From contig NZ_CZRP01000009.1 in the NCBI RefSeq assembly GCF_001458115.1, forward strand, positions 124,001 through 188,000: a stretch of DNA of 64,000 nucleotides. The letters are read 5' to 3'. Source of the stretch: Gracilibacillus massiliensis. Lineage in GTDB: Bacteria; Bacillota; Bacilli; Bacillales; Amphibacillaceae. The notes under the pieces are model-generated. The model was not told where the DNA came from, ran no database searches, and was given only the letters and a program-made list of their open reading frames with translations. Positions 18,659 through 26,839 of the stretch are shown here, piece by piece (position 1 is the first letter of the stretch; each line of letters opens with the position of its first letter). The position numbers and the translations under genes are program-made.

Positions 18659-18829
18659 TTATGGCTGTGGTGGAGTGACATCAATACCATCAATAATCTC
18701 TTCAACCCACTCAATAATGGTATTTCCAAAAAGGATAGCTACTCCAACAAGTACGGCAATAATCAATAAAAGCTCTAATGTACCTAACCCTTCTTCATTC
18801 GTCCATAAATTCGCGATAAACTGTTTCAT
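18659..18829 (-). CDS. flp: Flp-type major pilin
   Basis: A 56-residue gene, short enough to be missed by length filters. It has GGAGGTGATAGATC directly before the ATG at 18829. The product MKQFIANLWTNEEG is followed by LGTLELLLIIAVLVGVAI, a class III prepilin signal in which cleavage after glycine leaves glutamate at +5. A short tail ends DVTPPQP. Flp pilins are 50-80 residues with exactly this plan. It lies between TadC and the TadE-like gene and should be the main pilus subunit, cleaved by the peptidase encoded at 11014-11529. Confidence 0.9.
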   Translation of the reverse strand: MKQFIANLWTNEEGLGTLELLLIIAVLVGVAILFGNTIIEWVEEIIDGIDVTPPQP

Positions 18830-18883
18830 GATCTATCACCTCCTTTAAATACTTTCTCTGTTTTTAATCTAACTATCTATTTT

Positions 18884-19750
18884 TTACATAATCCTTAACG
18901 CAGGATACGCCACAATAATAAGAACTGCGATAAAGATAAGTACCATTGGAAAAATAAGCTTAGAGGAAGCTTCTTCCCCTCTTTTTCTGGAAATGGCTTT
19001 TCGTTTCTCCCATAAATCTCGTGACAGTTCTCTTAAGGATAATGCTAACTGATTACCACCACGTTTATAATTTAGCAAGACCGTTGTAGTGAACACAGAA
19101 ACTTCCTGTACGCCACATCGCTTACTAAAATCCTCCATGACACCACCAAAGGAATCACCATTTTTAATCTTGGTAACAGCATCTGTTAATTCTTTATATA
19201 AAGGGTGCTCCACATCCGATTTCATCATGGTACATCTTACAATTGCCTGTTGCACTGTTTCGCCTGCATTTACAAGTAAGGCAATTTTGCTAGCAAACTC
19301 TGGTAACTCCATGATAATATCTTGTTTTCGCTTATCCATTTTCTCGTCTAGCTTTCTAATTGAAAAGACCGGGATTAAAATTGCTAATACGATTGCTAAA
19401 ACTACTAACCGTGCATCTCCACCATTTAATACAGCAAAAGCACTTCCTCCGGCTAAACAAAGTAATGCAATCGAAATAATTTGAGCGATAAACATTTTTG
19501 TATATTGAGGAACTTGTTTTCCAGCTGAGTATAGAATAGCTACTTTGAACTGTACTTTTGCTATAAGGGATGAAAGACGTTCCATTAAATTCAAACGATC
19601 TATTAAACATAAAGATGCAGGAGCCAGAAATAAAAATTGGAAATCTGCTTTGTTATCTTCAATAAATAATTTATATCGGTTACCTGCTAAAATAAAAAGT
19701 ATCGAAATTATAGCAACAAACAATCCTAAGAATACTGCGCTTATTACCAT
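18884..19750 (-). CDS. tadC: Tad inner-membrane platform protein TadC
   Basis: 288 residues with a type II secretion F domain (ELPEFASKIALLVNAGETVQQAI, LRELSRDLWEKRKAISRKRGEEAS) and hydrophobic segments at the N-terminus, around residue 100 and at the C-terminus. It forms the membrane platform with TadB, driven by the TadA ATPase. Its ATG is three bases after the TadB stop, with the ribosome site GAGGTG inside the TadB end. Confidence 0.92.
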   Translation of the reverse strand: MVISAVFLGLFVAIISILFILAGNRYKLFIEDNKADFQFLFLAPASLCLIDRLNLMERLSSLIAKVQFKVAILYSAGKQVPQYTKMFIAQIISIALLCLAGGSAFAVLNGGDARLVVLAIVLAILIPVFSIRKLDEKMDKRKQDIIMELPEFASKIALLVNAGETVQQAIVRCTMMKSDVEHPLYKELTDAVTKIKNGDSFGGVMEDFSKRCGVQEVSVFTTTVLLNYKRGGNQLALSLRELSRDLWEKRKAISRKRGEEASSKLIFPMVLIFIAVLIIVAYPALRIM

Positions 19751-19753
19751 CGT

Positions 19754-20701
19754 TTACACCTCAATATCCATAATTCGTTGGCAAATCCAGAAAGAAAAGA
19801 TAAGAATGCCTAAACAAAATGTCATGATCACAGGTCCAAATTCAGACCATTGAAATAATGGTGCTGCATAATCTTTTGAAGAATAAGTAAGTAAAGCAAT
19901 AATTCCAATTGGCATAACAGCCAAAGCGTTTGACTCGAACTTCTTCTGAGCAACCATTACCGATATTTCTTGCTGGATTTCGAATTTTTCACTAATCATG
20001 TGTGCCGTTCTTCTGATAACTTCAACTAAATCTCCACCTGTTCGCTTACAAGTGACAAATACATCTGTGAAGTTGGAGATATCTTCTACTCCTGCTCTTT
20101 CACTGAAATCTTCTAATGCACTTTCAATTGTTTCTCTGTTATCCAACTTCTTGTTGATTTGTTCAAATTCCTTGATAATCATTGTTTCTTTTCCTGGGTA
20201 GAGTAAGTAAAGATCGTTCGTTACCTCTTTAAATCCATTCTCAATGGATCTACCTGCGACTAATGCAGAAGACAATGAAAATAGTGCCTGTTGGAATTGC
20301 CGACTGAGTTCTGCTTTTCTTTTTTTAATTAATTTTTTCTTATGTAGTTTCGGGTAATATAACCCTGCCAGCGCGACGATTCCTGCTAAAATAATGTTTT
20401 GATAGAATACAAATCCAATGGCAAATAAAATTGCAAAAGCTATTAGTGCTATTAAAATAAATTCATGTGATTTATAACTATAATAATCGTAATTAGTCAT
20501 ACCATGATCATTGGTTGCTGCTTGATTTTCTTGCTTTTTTGACATTTTAGATGTTAATTTTTTTATTTTCTTTTCCTTTTTTACTTCTGACTCTGGTTCA
20601 GATGGCTGCTTGTTTTTCTTACGTTCAAATAAAACTAAAAGAAGAATTGCAAGGATAGAGACACCTACCGCAATAAAAATAATATTTTCGATTGTTCTCA
20701 C
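19754..20701 (-). CDS. tadB: Tad inner-membrane platform protein TadB
   Basis: 315 residues with an N-terminal membrane helix, a Lys-rich segment, two helices near 80-120, a type II secretion F domain (LSSALVAGRSIENGFKEV, VTCKRTGGDLVEVIRRTAHMI) and a C-terminal helix. It pairs with TadC. The start is not certain: the GTG at 20701 follows AAAGAG with almost no spacing. The gene begins about five bases after the TadA stop. Confidence 0.9.
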   Translation of the reverse strand: MRTIENIIFIAVGVSILAILLLVLFERKKNKQPSEPESEVKKEKKIKKLTSKMSKKQENQAATNDHGMTNYDYYSYKSHEFILIALIAFAILFAIGFVFYQNIILAGIVALAGLYYPKLHKKKLIKKRKAELSRQFQQALFSLSSALVAGRSIENGFKEVTNDLYLLYPGKETMIIKEFEQINKKLDNRETIESALEDFSERAGVEDISNFTDVFVTCKRTGGDLVEVIRRTAHMISEKFEIQQEISVMVAQKKFESNALAVMPIGIIALLTYSSKDYAAPLFQWSEFGPVIMTFCLGILIFSFWICQRIMDIEV

Positions 20702-20708
20702 CTCTTTT

Positions 20709-21935
20709 TTATAACGTTAATCCAGCCATTTCCATCTTCATCTGGTTCTTTAATGGTTCTCCGGTCTCTTGTAAAGAGCCTAGTACTTCACCATTTCGAC
20801 CTTCCCCTTCTTCCACAAATTCATATAGCGGGGAAAGTTGTACCTCTCCATTCACAACACCAGTGACTTCACTTATAGCAACTACTTTTCTTGAATGATC
20901 CCGTAATCTTGTAAGGTGAACCATAATATCTATGGCTGAACTGATTTGCTGACGAATCACCGGAATAGGTAACTCAGCGCCGCTTAATACCATTGTTTCT
21001 AATCTGCTCAGCATATCTTTTGTCGAGTTAGCATGACCTGTTGACAATGATCCGTCGTGACCAGTATTCATCGCCTGCAGCATGTCTAATGCTTCCATAC
21101 CACGAACCTCACCAACCACAATTCGGTCTGGCCGCATCCTTAATGAAGATTTTATTAAGTCACGGATCGTGATTTCACCTTTTCCCTCAGTATTAGCATT
21201 TCTCGTTTCTAAGCTGACTAAGTTTGGTACACTATTGATTTGCAGCTCGGCGGAATCCTCAATCGTGATAATTCTTTCCGTTCTCGGAATAAAGTTTGAT
21301 AATACATTCAGGAAAGTTGTTTTACCGGACCCAGTACCACCACTTATAAAAATGTTATATTTCGCATTTACTAGTTGTTTAAGAAAAGATGCCACTTCTT
21401 CCGTAAGCGAGCCTTTCGCAATTAGATCTTCTATCGTTAGAGGTCTCTCCGGGAACTTACGAATGGTCATCGTTGGACCTTTGAGTGCTACTGGCGGCAA
21501 GACCACATTGACACGAGAACCATCCTGAAGCCTTGCGTCTACAATTGGAGAAGAAGCATTTACGGTACGATTCACCCTACCTACGATCATTTGAATAATA
21601 TCTTCTAACTTTTCAGAACTTTCAAAGTGAACGCTACTTTGACTTATTTGCCCATGTTGTTCGATAAATATTTCATCATGCCCGTTGATCATAATTTCTG
21701 TAATAGAAGGATCGTCAATTAATGGTTGTAACACATCCAAGCCACGAAATGCATTGTACGTACGCTCAATGATCCATTTCATCTGGTTGGATGTTAAACG
21801 ATGCTCGTCGGCTTGTTTAAAAACATAGAACTCGATATATTCATGCAATGCATCATCTTCCATGTTTTGTCTTTCGTTAAGCATATCTCTTACATGCTCA
21901 ATAATCGATGGTACCAATTGTTGTTCGATATCCAT
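20709..21935 (-). CDS. tadA: Tad secretion ATPase TadA/CpaF
   Basis: About 408 residues. The ATG at 21935 is preferred over the in-frame GTG nine bases upstream because AGGTAGGTG lies at suitable spacing. It has Walker A ISGGTGSGKTTFLNVL, an Asp box IITIEDSAELQI, Walker B DRIVVGEVRGMEALDML and a His box STGHANSTKDMLSRLE, all as in CpaF-type hexameric ATPases. It powers pilus assembly at the inner face of the membrane. The TadZ stop is one base before this start. Confidence 0.95.
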   Translation of the reverse strand: MDIEQQLVPSIIEHVRDMLNERQNMEDDALHEYIEFYVFKQADEHRLTSNQMKWIIERTYNAFRGLDVLQPLIDDPSITEIMINGHDEIFIEQHGQISQSSVHFESSEKLEDIIQMIVGRVNRTVNASSPIVDARLQDGSRVNVVLPPVALKGPTMTIRKFPERPLTIEDLIAKGSLTEEVASFLKQLVNAKYNIFISGGTGSGKTTFLNVLSNFIPRTERIITIEDSAELQINSVPNLVSLETRNANTEGKGEITIRDLIKSSLRMRPDRIVVGEVRGMEALDMLQAMNTGHDGSLSTGHANSTKDMLSRLETMVLSGAELPIPVIRQQISSAIDIMVHLTRLRDHSRKVVAISEVTGVVNGEVQLSPLYEFVEEGEGRNGEVLGSLQETGEPLKNQMKMEMAGLTL

Positions 21936-21936
21936 C

Positions 21937-23034
21937 TCACACACCTACCTTTTGAAAGGTATGCATCAATTTTTCAACATATTCAGCAAATACAGGGTTA
22001 TTTAACTGTTCTTTACTCACTAGTTGCTTCCATTCCGGGATATAAGGCAAATAACTATCAATCTCCACAGCTGTATCAGCTAGTTTGGGATCAACAGCTC
22101 CTGTATAACGATTTAAAACTAGTGTAACTCGATCACTGAAACTGCCATCATTTAAGAACCCATGTAGTTCTTCTAATAGATAACTAGTTTTATAAAAACT
22201 GTACATGTCATTTGATAATAACCATAAAACATGATCACTTTTCTTTAGTGCCGTTAAAACAGTGGAATTAATGGTACTATCTAAATCGATAACAATATAG
22301 TCATAGGTTTGTAGTGCTACAAGCTGTTCAATTAACAATTGAATTTCCTGCTCATTAAGGTCCATCATTTCTTCAGCACTCGGTAAGAAATAAAAGAACG
22401 GTATCGAAGTATCATCATCTACGACAATCATATCCTCCAACTTAGAAGGTAATTGATCTTTATTCGATTTTAAATAGTATAACAATGGTGAAGAAGATGA
22501 TTTATCTTCAACATTAAATAGGAATGGATTTGTATTAATCAACTCTAAATTCAAATAGAAGACTTCTAATCCATTTTGTTTCATTTCATTGGCTAGATGA
22601 AATGCTGTTGTCGTTTTTCCAGCTCCACCTGATGCAGAGTACACGGAAATAACACTAGTTTCTCCACTAGATTGCATCTTTTTCTTTTCTTTTTTACCAT
22701 TACGTTCATAATGAAAAGCTATTACTTGGGTAATAAGCTGCCCTAAGGGTTGGTATTTAAATAGATTTTTTTCTGTAGAATTCTCTGGAGTTTCTTCCAC
22801 TAGATGTAGGGTTGTTTCTATGTGTGTATGTTCTTCATTAAGGTGGAAATCATTAGTAGCTTTCAACAGAATATCTGTTTGTTCTCCATTTTCTATGTAT
22901 TGTTGAAAACTTCCTTCTTGTGAAAAGGACTTAACATCAAATCTTGCTGCATGTTCCGAGCTTCTAATATAGTTCGTAAATAATTCTATGTATTCCATAT
23001 CCGGATCAAATAACACTAATCGCAGTTTTTTCAT
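21937..23034 (-). CDS. tadZ: TadZ/CpaE-like pilus localisation ATPase
   Basis: 365 residues. The N-terminus resembles an atypical receiver domain (RLVLFDPDMEYIELFTNYI), followed by a ParA/MinD-type ATPase with deviant Walker A YSASGGAGKTTTAFHLANEM and VIDLDSTIN. TadZ/CpaE proteins mark the site of pilus assembly in the cell. The ribosome site GAGGTGAGAGG gives a clear start. It opens the core tad gene order Z-A-B-C. Confidence 0.9.
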   Translation of the reverse strand: MKKLRLVLFDPDMEYIELFTNYIRSSEHAARFDVKSFSQEGSFQQYIENGEQTDILLKATNDFHLNEEHTHIETTLHLVEETPENSTEKNLFKYQPLGQLITQVIAFHYERNGKKEKKKMQSSGETSVISVYSASGGAGKTTTAFHLANEMKQNGLEVFYLNLELINTNPFLFNVEDKSSSSPLLYYLKSNKDQLPSKLEDMIVVDDDTSIPFFYFLPSAEEMMDLNEQEIQLLIEQLVALQTYDYIVIDLDSTINSTVLTALKKSDHVLWLLSNDMYSFYKTSYLLEELHGFLNDGSFSDRVTLVLNRYTGAVDPKLADTAVEIDSYLPYIPEWKQLVSKEQLNNPVFAEYVEKLMHTFQKVGV

Positions 23035-23047
23035 CCTCTCACCTCTT

Positions 23048-23140
23048 TCAGATCATATTTAATATTTTTAATAATCCACTGATTATAAAGACCAAGGATA
23101 GAATTCCAAGAATAGTTATTATTTTTATATGTAAAGACAT
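23048..23140 (-). CDS. 30-residue membrane peptide upstream of tadZ
   Basis: A short frame MSLHIKIITILGILSLVFI plus ISGLLKILNMI, with GGAGG nine bases before its ATG at 23140. It is almost entirely one hydrophobic helix. It ends 13 bases before the tadZ start, so it would be co-transcribed as the first gene of the Tad operon. The strong ribosome site supports translation, but the family is unknown and it could be a leader peptide. Confidence 0.55.
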   Translation of the reverse strand: MSLHIKIITILGILSLVFIISGLLKILNMI

Positions 23141-23188
23141 TTTTTAATTCCTCCATTTACCTAAACCTAACAACTGATAAATTACGCC

Positions 23189-23214
23189 AAAACCCTTTGA
23201 ATTCAAAGGGTTTT
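23189..23214. promoter_or_regulatory. 26-bp perfect palindrome upstream of the Tad operon
   Basis: AAAACCCTTTGAA is followed directly by its reverse complement TTCAAAGGGTTTT. It lies about 50 bases upstream of the first small gene of the operon. It has no loop, so it looks more like a protein binding site than a terminator, although a hairpin cannot be excluded. The remaining bases to 23483 hold nothing else I can name. Confidence 0.5.
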
Positions 23215-23483
23215 CAGCATTATTGGAAAAGTTTACTACATTATTAAAACATACTTACAAAAAATTGAAATAGGAAAATGGATTTGTTTTTCCATGAACA
23301 ATTAGACTTACCTTTTTTTGTAATTAGGACTTTTGAATTTACTATATTTTCAATTTTAAAGAGATAAAATGCTTACAATTGCGTTGTGGTGGTAAATTAA
23401 TCCAATAAGTGAATAGTCACATCATTTAAAAACAAATAACATGACACGGTGACACTTTTGTATACTAAAAATAAATAAAACAA

Positions 23484-23522
23484 CAAAAAACCCCCTGAAT
23501 AATTCAGGAGGCTCTATTTTAT
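23484..23522 (-). terminator. Terminator after the 55-residue membrane protein
   Basis: Inverted repeat CCCCCTGAA/TTCAGGAGG with a three-base loop and one mismatch. It is flanked by A-runs on one side and TTTT on the other, so it could work on either strand. It follows the small gene at 23549. Confidence 0.7.
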
Positions 23523-23548
23523 CTAGTCACTTTTTCTTAACTAGTGTA

Positions 23549-23716
23549 TTATCTAATTTCTTTACCAGCCATAACTGGTTGAACTTGCGCATGTGATGTT
23601 TCTAAATTCATCTCTACTTTTAGTTTTTTTCTACGTGAAGTTATTTTTTCCACGACAGATAAAACTAGAAAAGTAAGCAGAATAGTTAAAGAAACCATGT
23701 ATAAAGATGTCACCAT
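23549..23716 (-). CDS. 55-residue single-pass membrane protein
   Basis: A short gene with AAAGGGG ten bases before its ATG at 23716. The product begins MVTSLYMVSLTILLTFLVLS, one membrane helix, followed by a basic stretch (SRRKKLK) and a soluble tail ending MAGKEIR. It has its own terminator downstream, which supports a separate transcript. I do not recognise a family. Confidence 0.6.
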   Translation of the reverse strand: MVTSLYMVSLTILLTFLVLSVVEKITSRRKKLKVEMNLETSHAQVQPVMAGKEIR

Positions 23717-23975
23717 AGTCAACTATCCCCTTTCCTTAAAAAAATTCTTCATTTATTAATGAATTTAACTATATAGTACCATATATTCTTAATATGTAAA
23801 TAGACTTTACGAAATTCTTTTAAATTCTTTCGTATTCTCTTCATTTTCCTTATATACTCTAAATTTGCATCTAAATGAACTGGCTTAGAAACGCGATCAT
23901 ACCAGCTTTTATATAAAAATCATGAATAAATATTCATCTGTTTTTGGAATATTCTGAAATTTTGAAACGTATTTA

Positions 23976-23984
23976 TGATATGAT
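23976..23984 (+). promoter_or_regulatory. Extended -10 promoter element for the AIM24-family gene
   Basis: TGATATGAT matches the extended -10 pattern TGnTATAAT with one change. It lies about 42 bases before the ATG at 24027. The -35 region is weak, as extended -10 promoters allow. Confidence 0.45.
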
Positions 23985-24026
23985 ACGTATAGACAAACAT
24001 ACCATAATAAAGGGAGTGTATAGTAG

Positions 24027-24812
24027 ATGAACAATCATGAAATTGACTATAAGTTGTATGGAGATGATATGCAATTTGTCGAGGTAGAATTAGACCCACA
24101 AGAGACCGTTATTGCAGAAGCTGGTGGATTAATGATGATGGATGACGACATCACGATGGAGACGATATTTGGAGATGGGTCCTCTAATCAAGGGGGAGGA
24201 TTTGTAGGCAAATTAATTGGAGCTGGTAAACGAGTAATCACAGGAGAAAGTTTGTTTATGACGACCTTTACCAATCAAGGAGCTGGAAAAAAACATGTAT
24301 CCTTCGCATCTCCTTACCCTGGCAAAATTGTTCCGATGGACTTAAGTGAAATGAATGGCAAGATTATCTGTCAAAAAGACGCCTTCTTAGCTGCAGCAAA
24401 AGGGGTATCTGTAGGAGTAGAATTTCAGCGTAAAATTGGGGCAGGTTTCTTCGGTGGTGAAGGATTCATCATGCAAAAACTTGAAGGTGATGGCATGGCT
24501 TTTGTACATGCAGGTGGAACGATTCATAAACGAGAGTTACAACCAGGCGAGAAGCTTCGCGTCGATACGGGCTGTCTTGTTGCCATGACGGGTGATGTTG
24601 ATTACAACATTGAATTTGTTGGTGGGGTTAAAACAGCGTTGTTTGGTGGTGAAGGTATTTTCTTCGCAACCTTATCAGGACCTGGTACGGTGTGGGTACA
24701 ATCACTACCATTTAGTCGATTGGCAAGTAAAGTATTTGCTGCTCTTCCTGAAAAAGGTGGAAATAAAGGTGAAGGCGGTATTGGTGGCGTCTTTGATTTA
24801 TTTAACAAATAA
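24027..24812 (+). CDS. TIGR00266/AIM24 family protein
   Basis: 261 residues with the glycine-rich beta pattern of the AIM24/TIGR00266 family: VELDPQETVIAEAGGLMMMD, GGGFVGKLIGAGKRVITGES, GFFGGEGFIMQKLEGDG and FGGEGIFFATLSGPGTVW. It is soluble and without a signal peptide. The molecular role of this family in bacteria is not established. It is a single gene with its own promoter and a strong terminator. AGGGAGTG upstream supports the ATG. Confidence 0.9.
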   Translation: MNNHEIDYKLYGDDMQFVEVELDPQETVIAEAGGLMMMDDDITMETIFGDGSSNQGGGFVGKLIGAGKRVITGESLFMTTFTNQGAGKKHVSFASPYPGKIVPMDLSEMNGKIICQKDAFLAAAKGVSVGVEFQRKIGAGFFGGEGFIMQKLEGDGMAFVHAGGTIHKRELQPGEKLRVDTGCLVAMTGDVDYNIEFVGGVKTALFGGEGIFFATLSGPGTVWVQSLPFSRLASKVFAALPEKGGNKGEGGIGGVFDLFNK

Positions 24813-24820
24813 CGCAAAAC

Positions 24821-24867
24821 AACTCCCTTAGTTCTTTTTTTATGAACTAAGGGAGTTTTAATCTTTT
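24821..24867. terminator. Bidirectional terminator between convergent genes
   Basis: A perfect 14-bp stem AACTCCCTTAGTTC/GAACTAAGGGAGTT with T-runs on both strands. It serves the AIM24-family gene and the convergent GlnR-like gene. Confidence 0.9.
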
Positions 24868-25097
24868 AACATTGCTTTAATTCCCGCAATATTAATTCCT
24901 TTGTCTATTAACTTTTTTATTTGTTTTAATCGATCAATATCATGTAACGAAAACATTCTTCTATTCCCTTCATTCCTTGCAGGTGAAATCAATCCCTGTT
25001 CTTCATAATAACGAATTTGTCTTCCACTAAGTTTTGTAAGATCTTTCACTACACTGATCGGAAAGGTGGCCATATGATCTGGAATATCATGATTCAA
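24858..25097 (-). CDS. Short GlnR/TnrA-like MerR-family regulator
   Basis: 79 residues from a TTG start with AAAGGAGAG upstream. It has the MerR winged-helix DNA-binding domain and close similarity in sequence pattern to GlnR: FPISVVKDLTKLSGRQIRYYEEQGLISPARNEGNRR is GlnR-like, split by HDIDRLKQIK and INIAGIKAML. GlnR is about 130 residues; this one ends right after the DNA-binding and dimer helix, lacking the C-terminal glutamine synthetase-sensing tail. It ends an operon with the ammonium transporter, which carries a GlnR/TnrA box upstream. It may be an auto-regulatory or competing DNA-binding protein. Confidence 0.85.
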   Translation of the reverse strand: MNHDIPDHMATFPISVVKDLTKLSGRQIRYYEEQGLISPARNEGNRRMFSLHDIDRLKQIKKLIDKGINIAGIKAMLKD

Positions 25098-25118
25098 CTT
25101 CTTCTCTCTCCTTTCAGG

Positions 25119-25847
25119 TTAAGGCAAGCTTGCAATGTGCGTATAAATATCTCTCAAATTGGTAAATCCCATCTCTTCCACTTGTTTTACATTTTCAGAC
25201 CATAATTTCGCCGTTGCTGCTGCATCATATAATGCATGATGTCTTCGACCAATGTCTACACCATAATAATCACACCAGTCATCTAAAGTAACATACGTAC
25301 TTTCGGGTGATACTACTTTTGTTAAAAAGGTTGTATCTATGAGGCGATGTTGAAAATTCGTTTTTAACGCGGTCCAACTAGCATGTTTCATAAATTGTTT
25401 CTCATGACTAGAATGATGCGCCACTAGAGTATCACTTCTTACAAACTGAAAAAATTGTCTTAACACTTCAGGTAAATCGGCGGCTTGATTTAATTCTGAC
25501 CCAGTAATTCCTGTTAATACTTCTATTTCTTTCGGAGGGGGTAATTCACTATAGATGGTCTTATAAAATAGTTGGTCATCTAGTATTTCCGCGCCTTTCA
25601 TTTTCACGGCACCGATCGAAAGAATTCTGTCCCCATTATATGGATAAAAACCTGTTGTCTCAATATCAAACACAACAGTATCTAAATCCTTAAAAGGTGT
25701 ATTGAGTACATCCTTTTGCTTTAATTCTCGTTGTAAATTACGCATATACGCAATTTTTCTAGCATCTGTCTGACTTGATACAGGGTTAATATCGCTCATT
25801 TTTCCTGACATTTGTTTAATAAAATGAAGCATTTGATTCATTACCAT
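25119..25847 (-). CDS. DnaQ-like 3'-5' exonuclease
   Basis: 242 residues. The DEDDh motifs are present: FDIETTGFYPYNGDRI, VAHHSSHEKQFM and HHALYDAAATAKLW. A short N-terminal extension precedes them. Such free-standing exonuclease domains resemble the PolC/DnaQ proofreading domain, but here the gene is in an operon with an ammonium transporter and a DUF294 protein. DUF294-type nucleotidyltransferase and exonuclease genes often occur together, sometimes fused, in other bacteria. The start overlaps the DUF294 stop. The substrate is unknown. Confidence 0.88.
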   Translation of the reverse strand: MVMNQMLHFIKQMSGKMSDINPVSSQTDARKIAYMRNLQRELKQKDVLNTPFKDLDTVVFDIETTGFYPYNGDRILSIGAVKMKGAEILDDQLFYKTIYSELPPPKEIEVLTGITGSELNQAADLPEVLRQFFQFVRSDTLVAHHSSHEKQFMKHASWTALKTNFQHRLIDTTFLTKVVSPESTYVTLDDWCDYYGVDIGRRHHALYDAAATAKLWSENVKQVEEMGFTNLRDIYTHIASLP

Positions 25848-26803
25848 TTAGAACACTCTTTTTTTAATGTATTTTTAGTCTGACTAAAAAGTTCTGAACC
25901 TTTTTTCATGTATTGCTTCAACTCCTGTTTATCACTTTTTGTTAATTGTTTCAAAGGAATATAATGTACTTCTTCGTAATTACTAGCCTGTTGAGCAAAA
26001 CGAAACTTAAATTCTAATAAGCTCTGAAATAATGATTGATATTGTTCTAAATACGGATATTTCTCTTCTAAATTGGTAAAGCGATCTATTGTAGGTGCCT
26101 TTGTTGCTTCATTTGTTATAGCTAGCAATCTTAGAGAGTTTATATAAGGGAATAAGGTGGTTGTCTTAATATTGATTTGTCCCATCATTTTTCCTGATTG
26201 TTCTGGTAACAATTGTCCAAAAACACCGATCCCTTTTCTAATAAAATCGACATTATCTATTAATCTTGATACAACTTCGGGATGCTCTTTAATGTAATAA
26301 AAGATTACTTGTTTGATCTCTGCCAAAAAATGTTGATCCCCAATTAATACACGCGAATCAAAAAATGTTAAAAAATGCCTAAGTGATTGCCAACTCGTCT
26401 CTTCAAGCCATGTGGTTACTTGTTTTTCCCAATCTTGAACTGAGTTGGTCCACATCGATTCAGAAGCCATAACTTTACCTTCACAACGTTCATATCCTAC
26501 TATTTCTAATCCTGATACGATTTCTTCTCCTAATAATAGAAAGTATTCTTTTTCTTCTTGATTACCATCATAGATGATGCCATGATCTTGATCACTCCAG
26601 ATTGATTGCTCACTTCTACCGGCACTACCCATTAGAAAAAAAGCGAAGGGAGCAGGGACTTTTCCCTGCTCTTCCTCTACCTTCTTCATTGCAAGTTGGA
26701 CGGTTTGTTCCATTACCTCATCATGAAGTGCATTGAGCTGATGATGATTTACTTGCTTTTGGATATGTTGCTCCCGATATTGTTTAATTTCTTGATAACC
26801 CAT
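25841..26803 (-). CDS. DUF294 putative nucleotidyltransferase (GlnD-like)
   Basis: 320 residues from the ATG at 26803, chosen because AAAGGAGAGG lies nine bases upstream. The nucleotidyltransferase motif is LMGSAGRSEQSIWSDQDHG (G-S-x-x-R then D-x-D), as in DUF294 and the N-terminal part of GlnD. The C-terminal part matches the helical DUF294_C region. It lacks the CBS domains found in many relatives. It lies directly after the ammonium transporter, a place where Firmicutes usually encode the PII protein GlnK. A role in modifying a nitrogen-signalling protein is possible but unproven. Confidence 0.85.
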   Translation of the reverse strand: MGYQEIKQYREQHIQKQVNHHQLNALHDEVMEQTVQLAMKKVEEEQGKVPAPFAFFLMGSAGRSEQSIWSDQDHGIIYDGNQEEKEYFLLLGEEIVSGLEIVGYERCEGKVMASESMWTNSVQDWEKQVTTWLEETSWQSLRHFLTFFDSRVLIGDQHFLAEIKQVIFYYIKEHPEVVSRLIDNVDFIRKGIGVFGQLLPEQSGKMMGQINIKTTTLFPYINSLRLLAITNEATKAPTIDRFTNLEEKYPYLEQYQSLFQSLLEFKFRFAQQASNYEEVHYIPLKQLTKSDKQELKQYMKKGSELFSQTKNTLKKECSKW

Positions 26804-26839
26804 TTCGGAAGTCCTCTCCTTTAATTGAGAAGTAAACAT

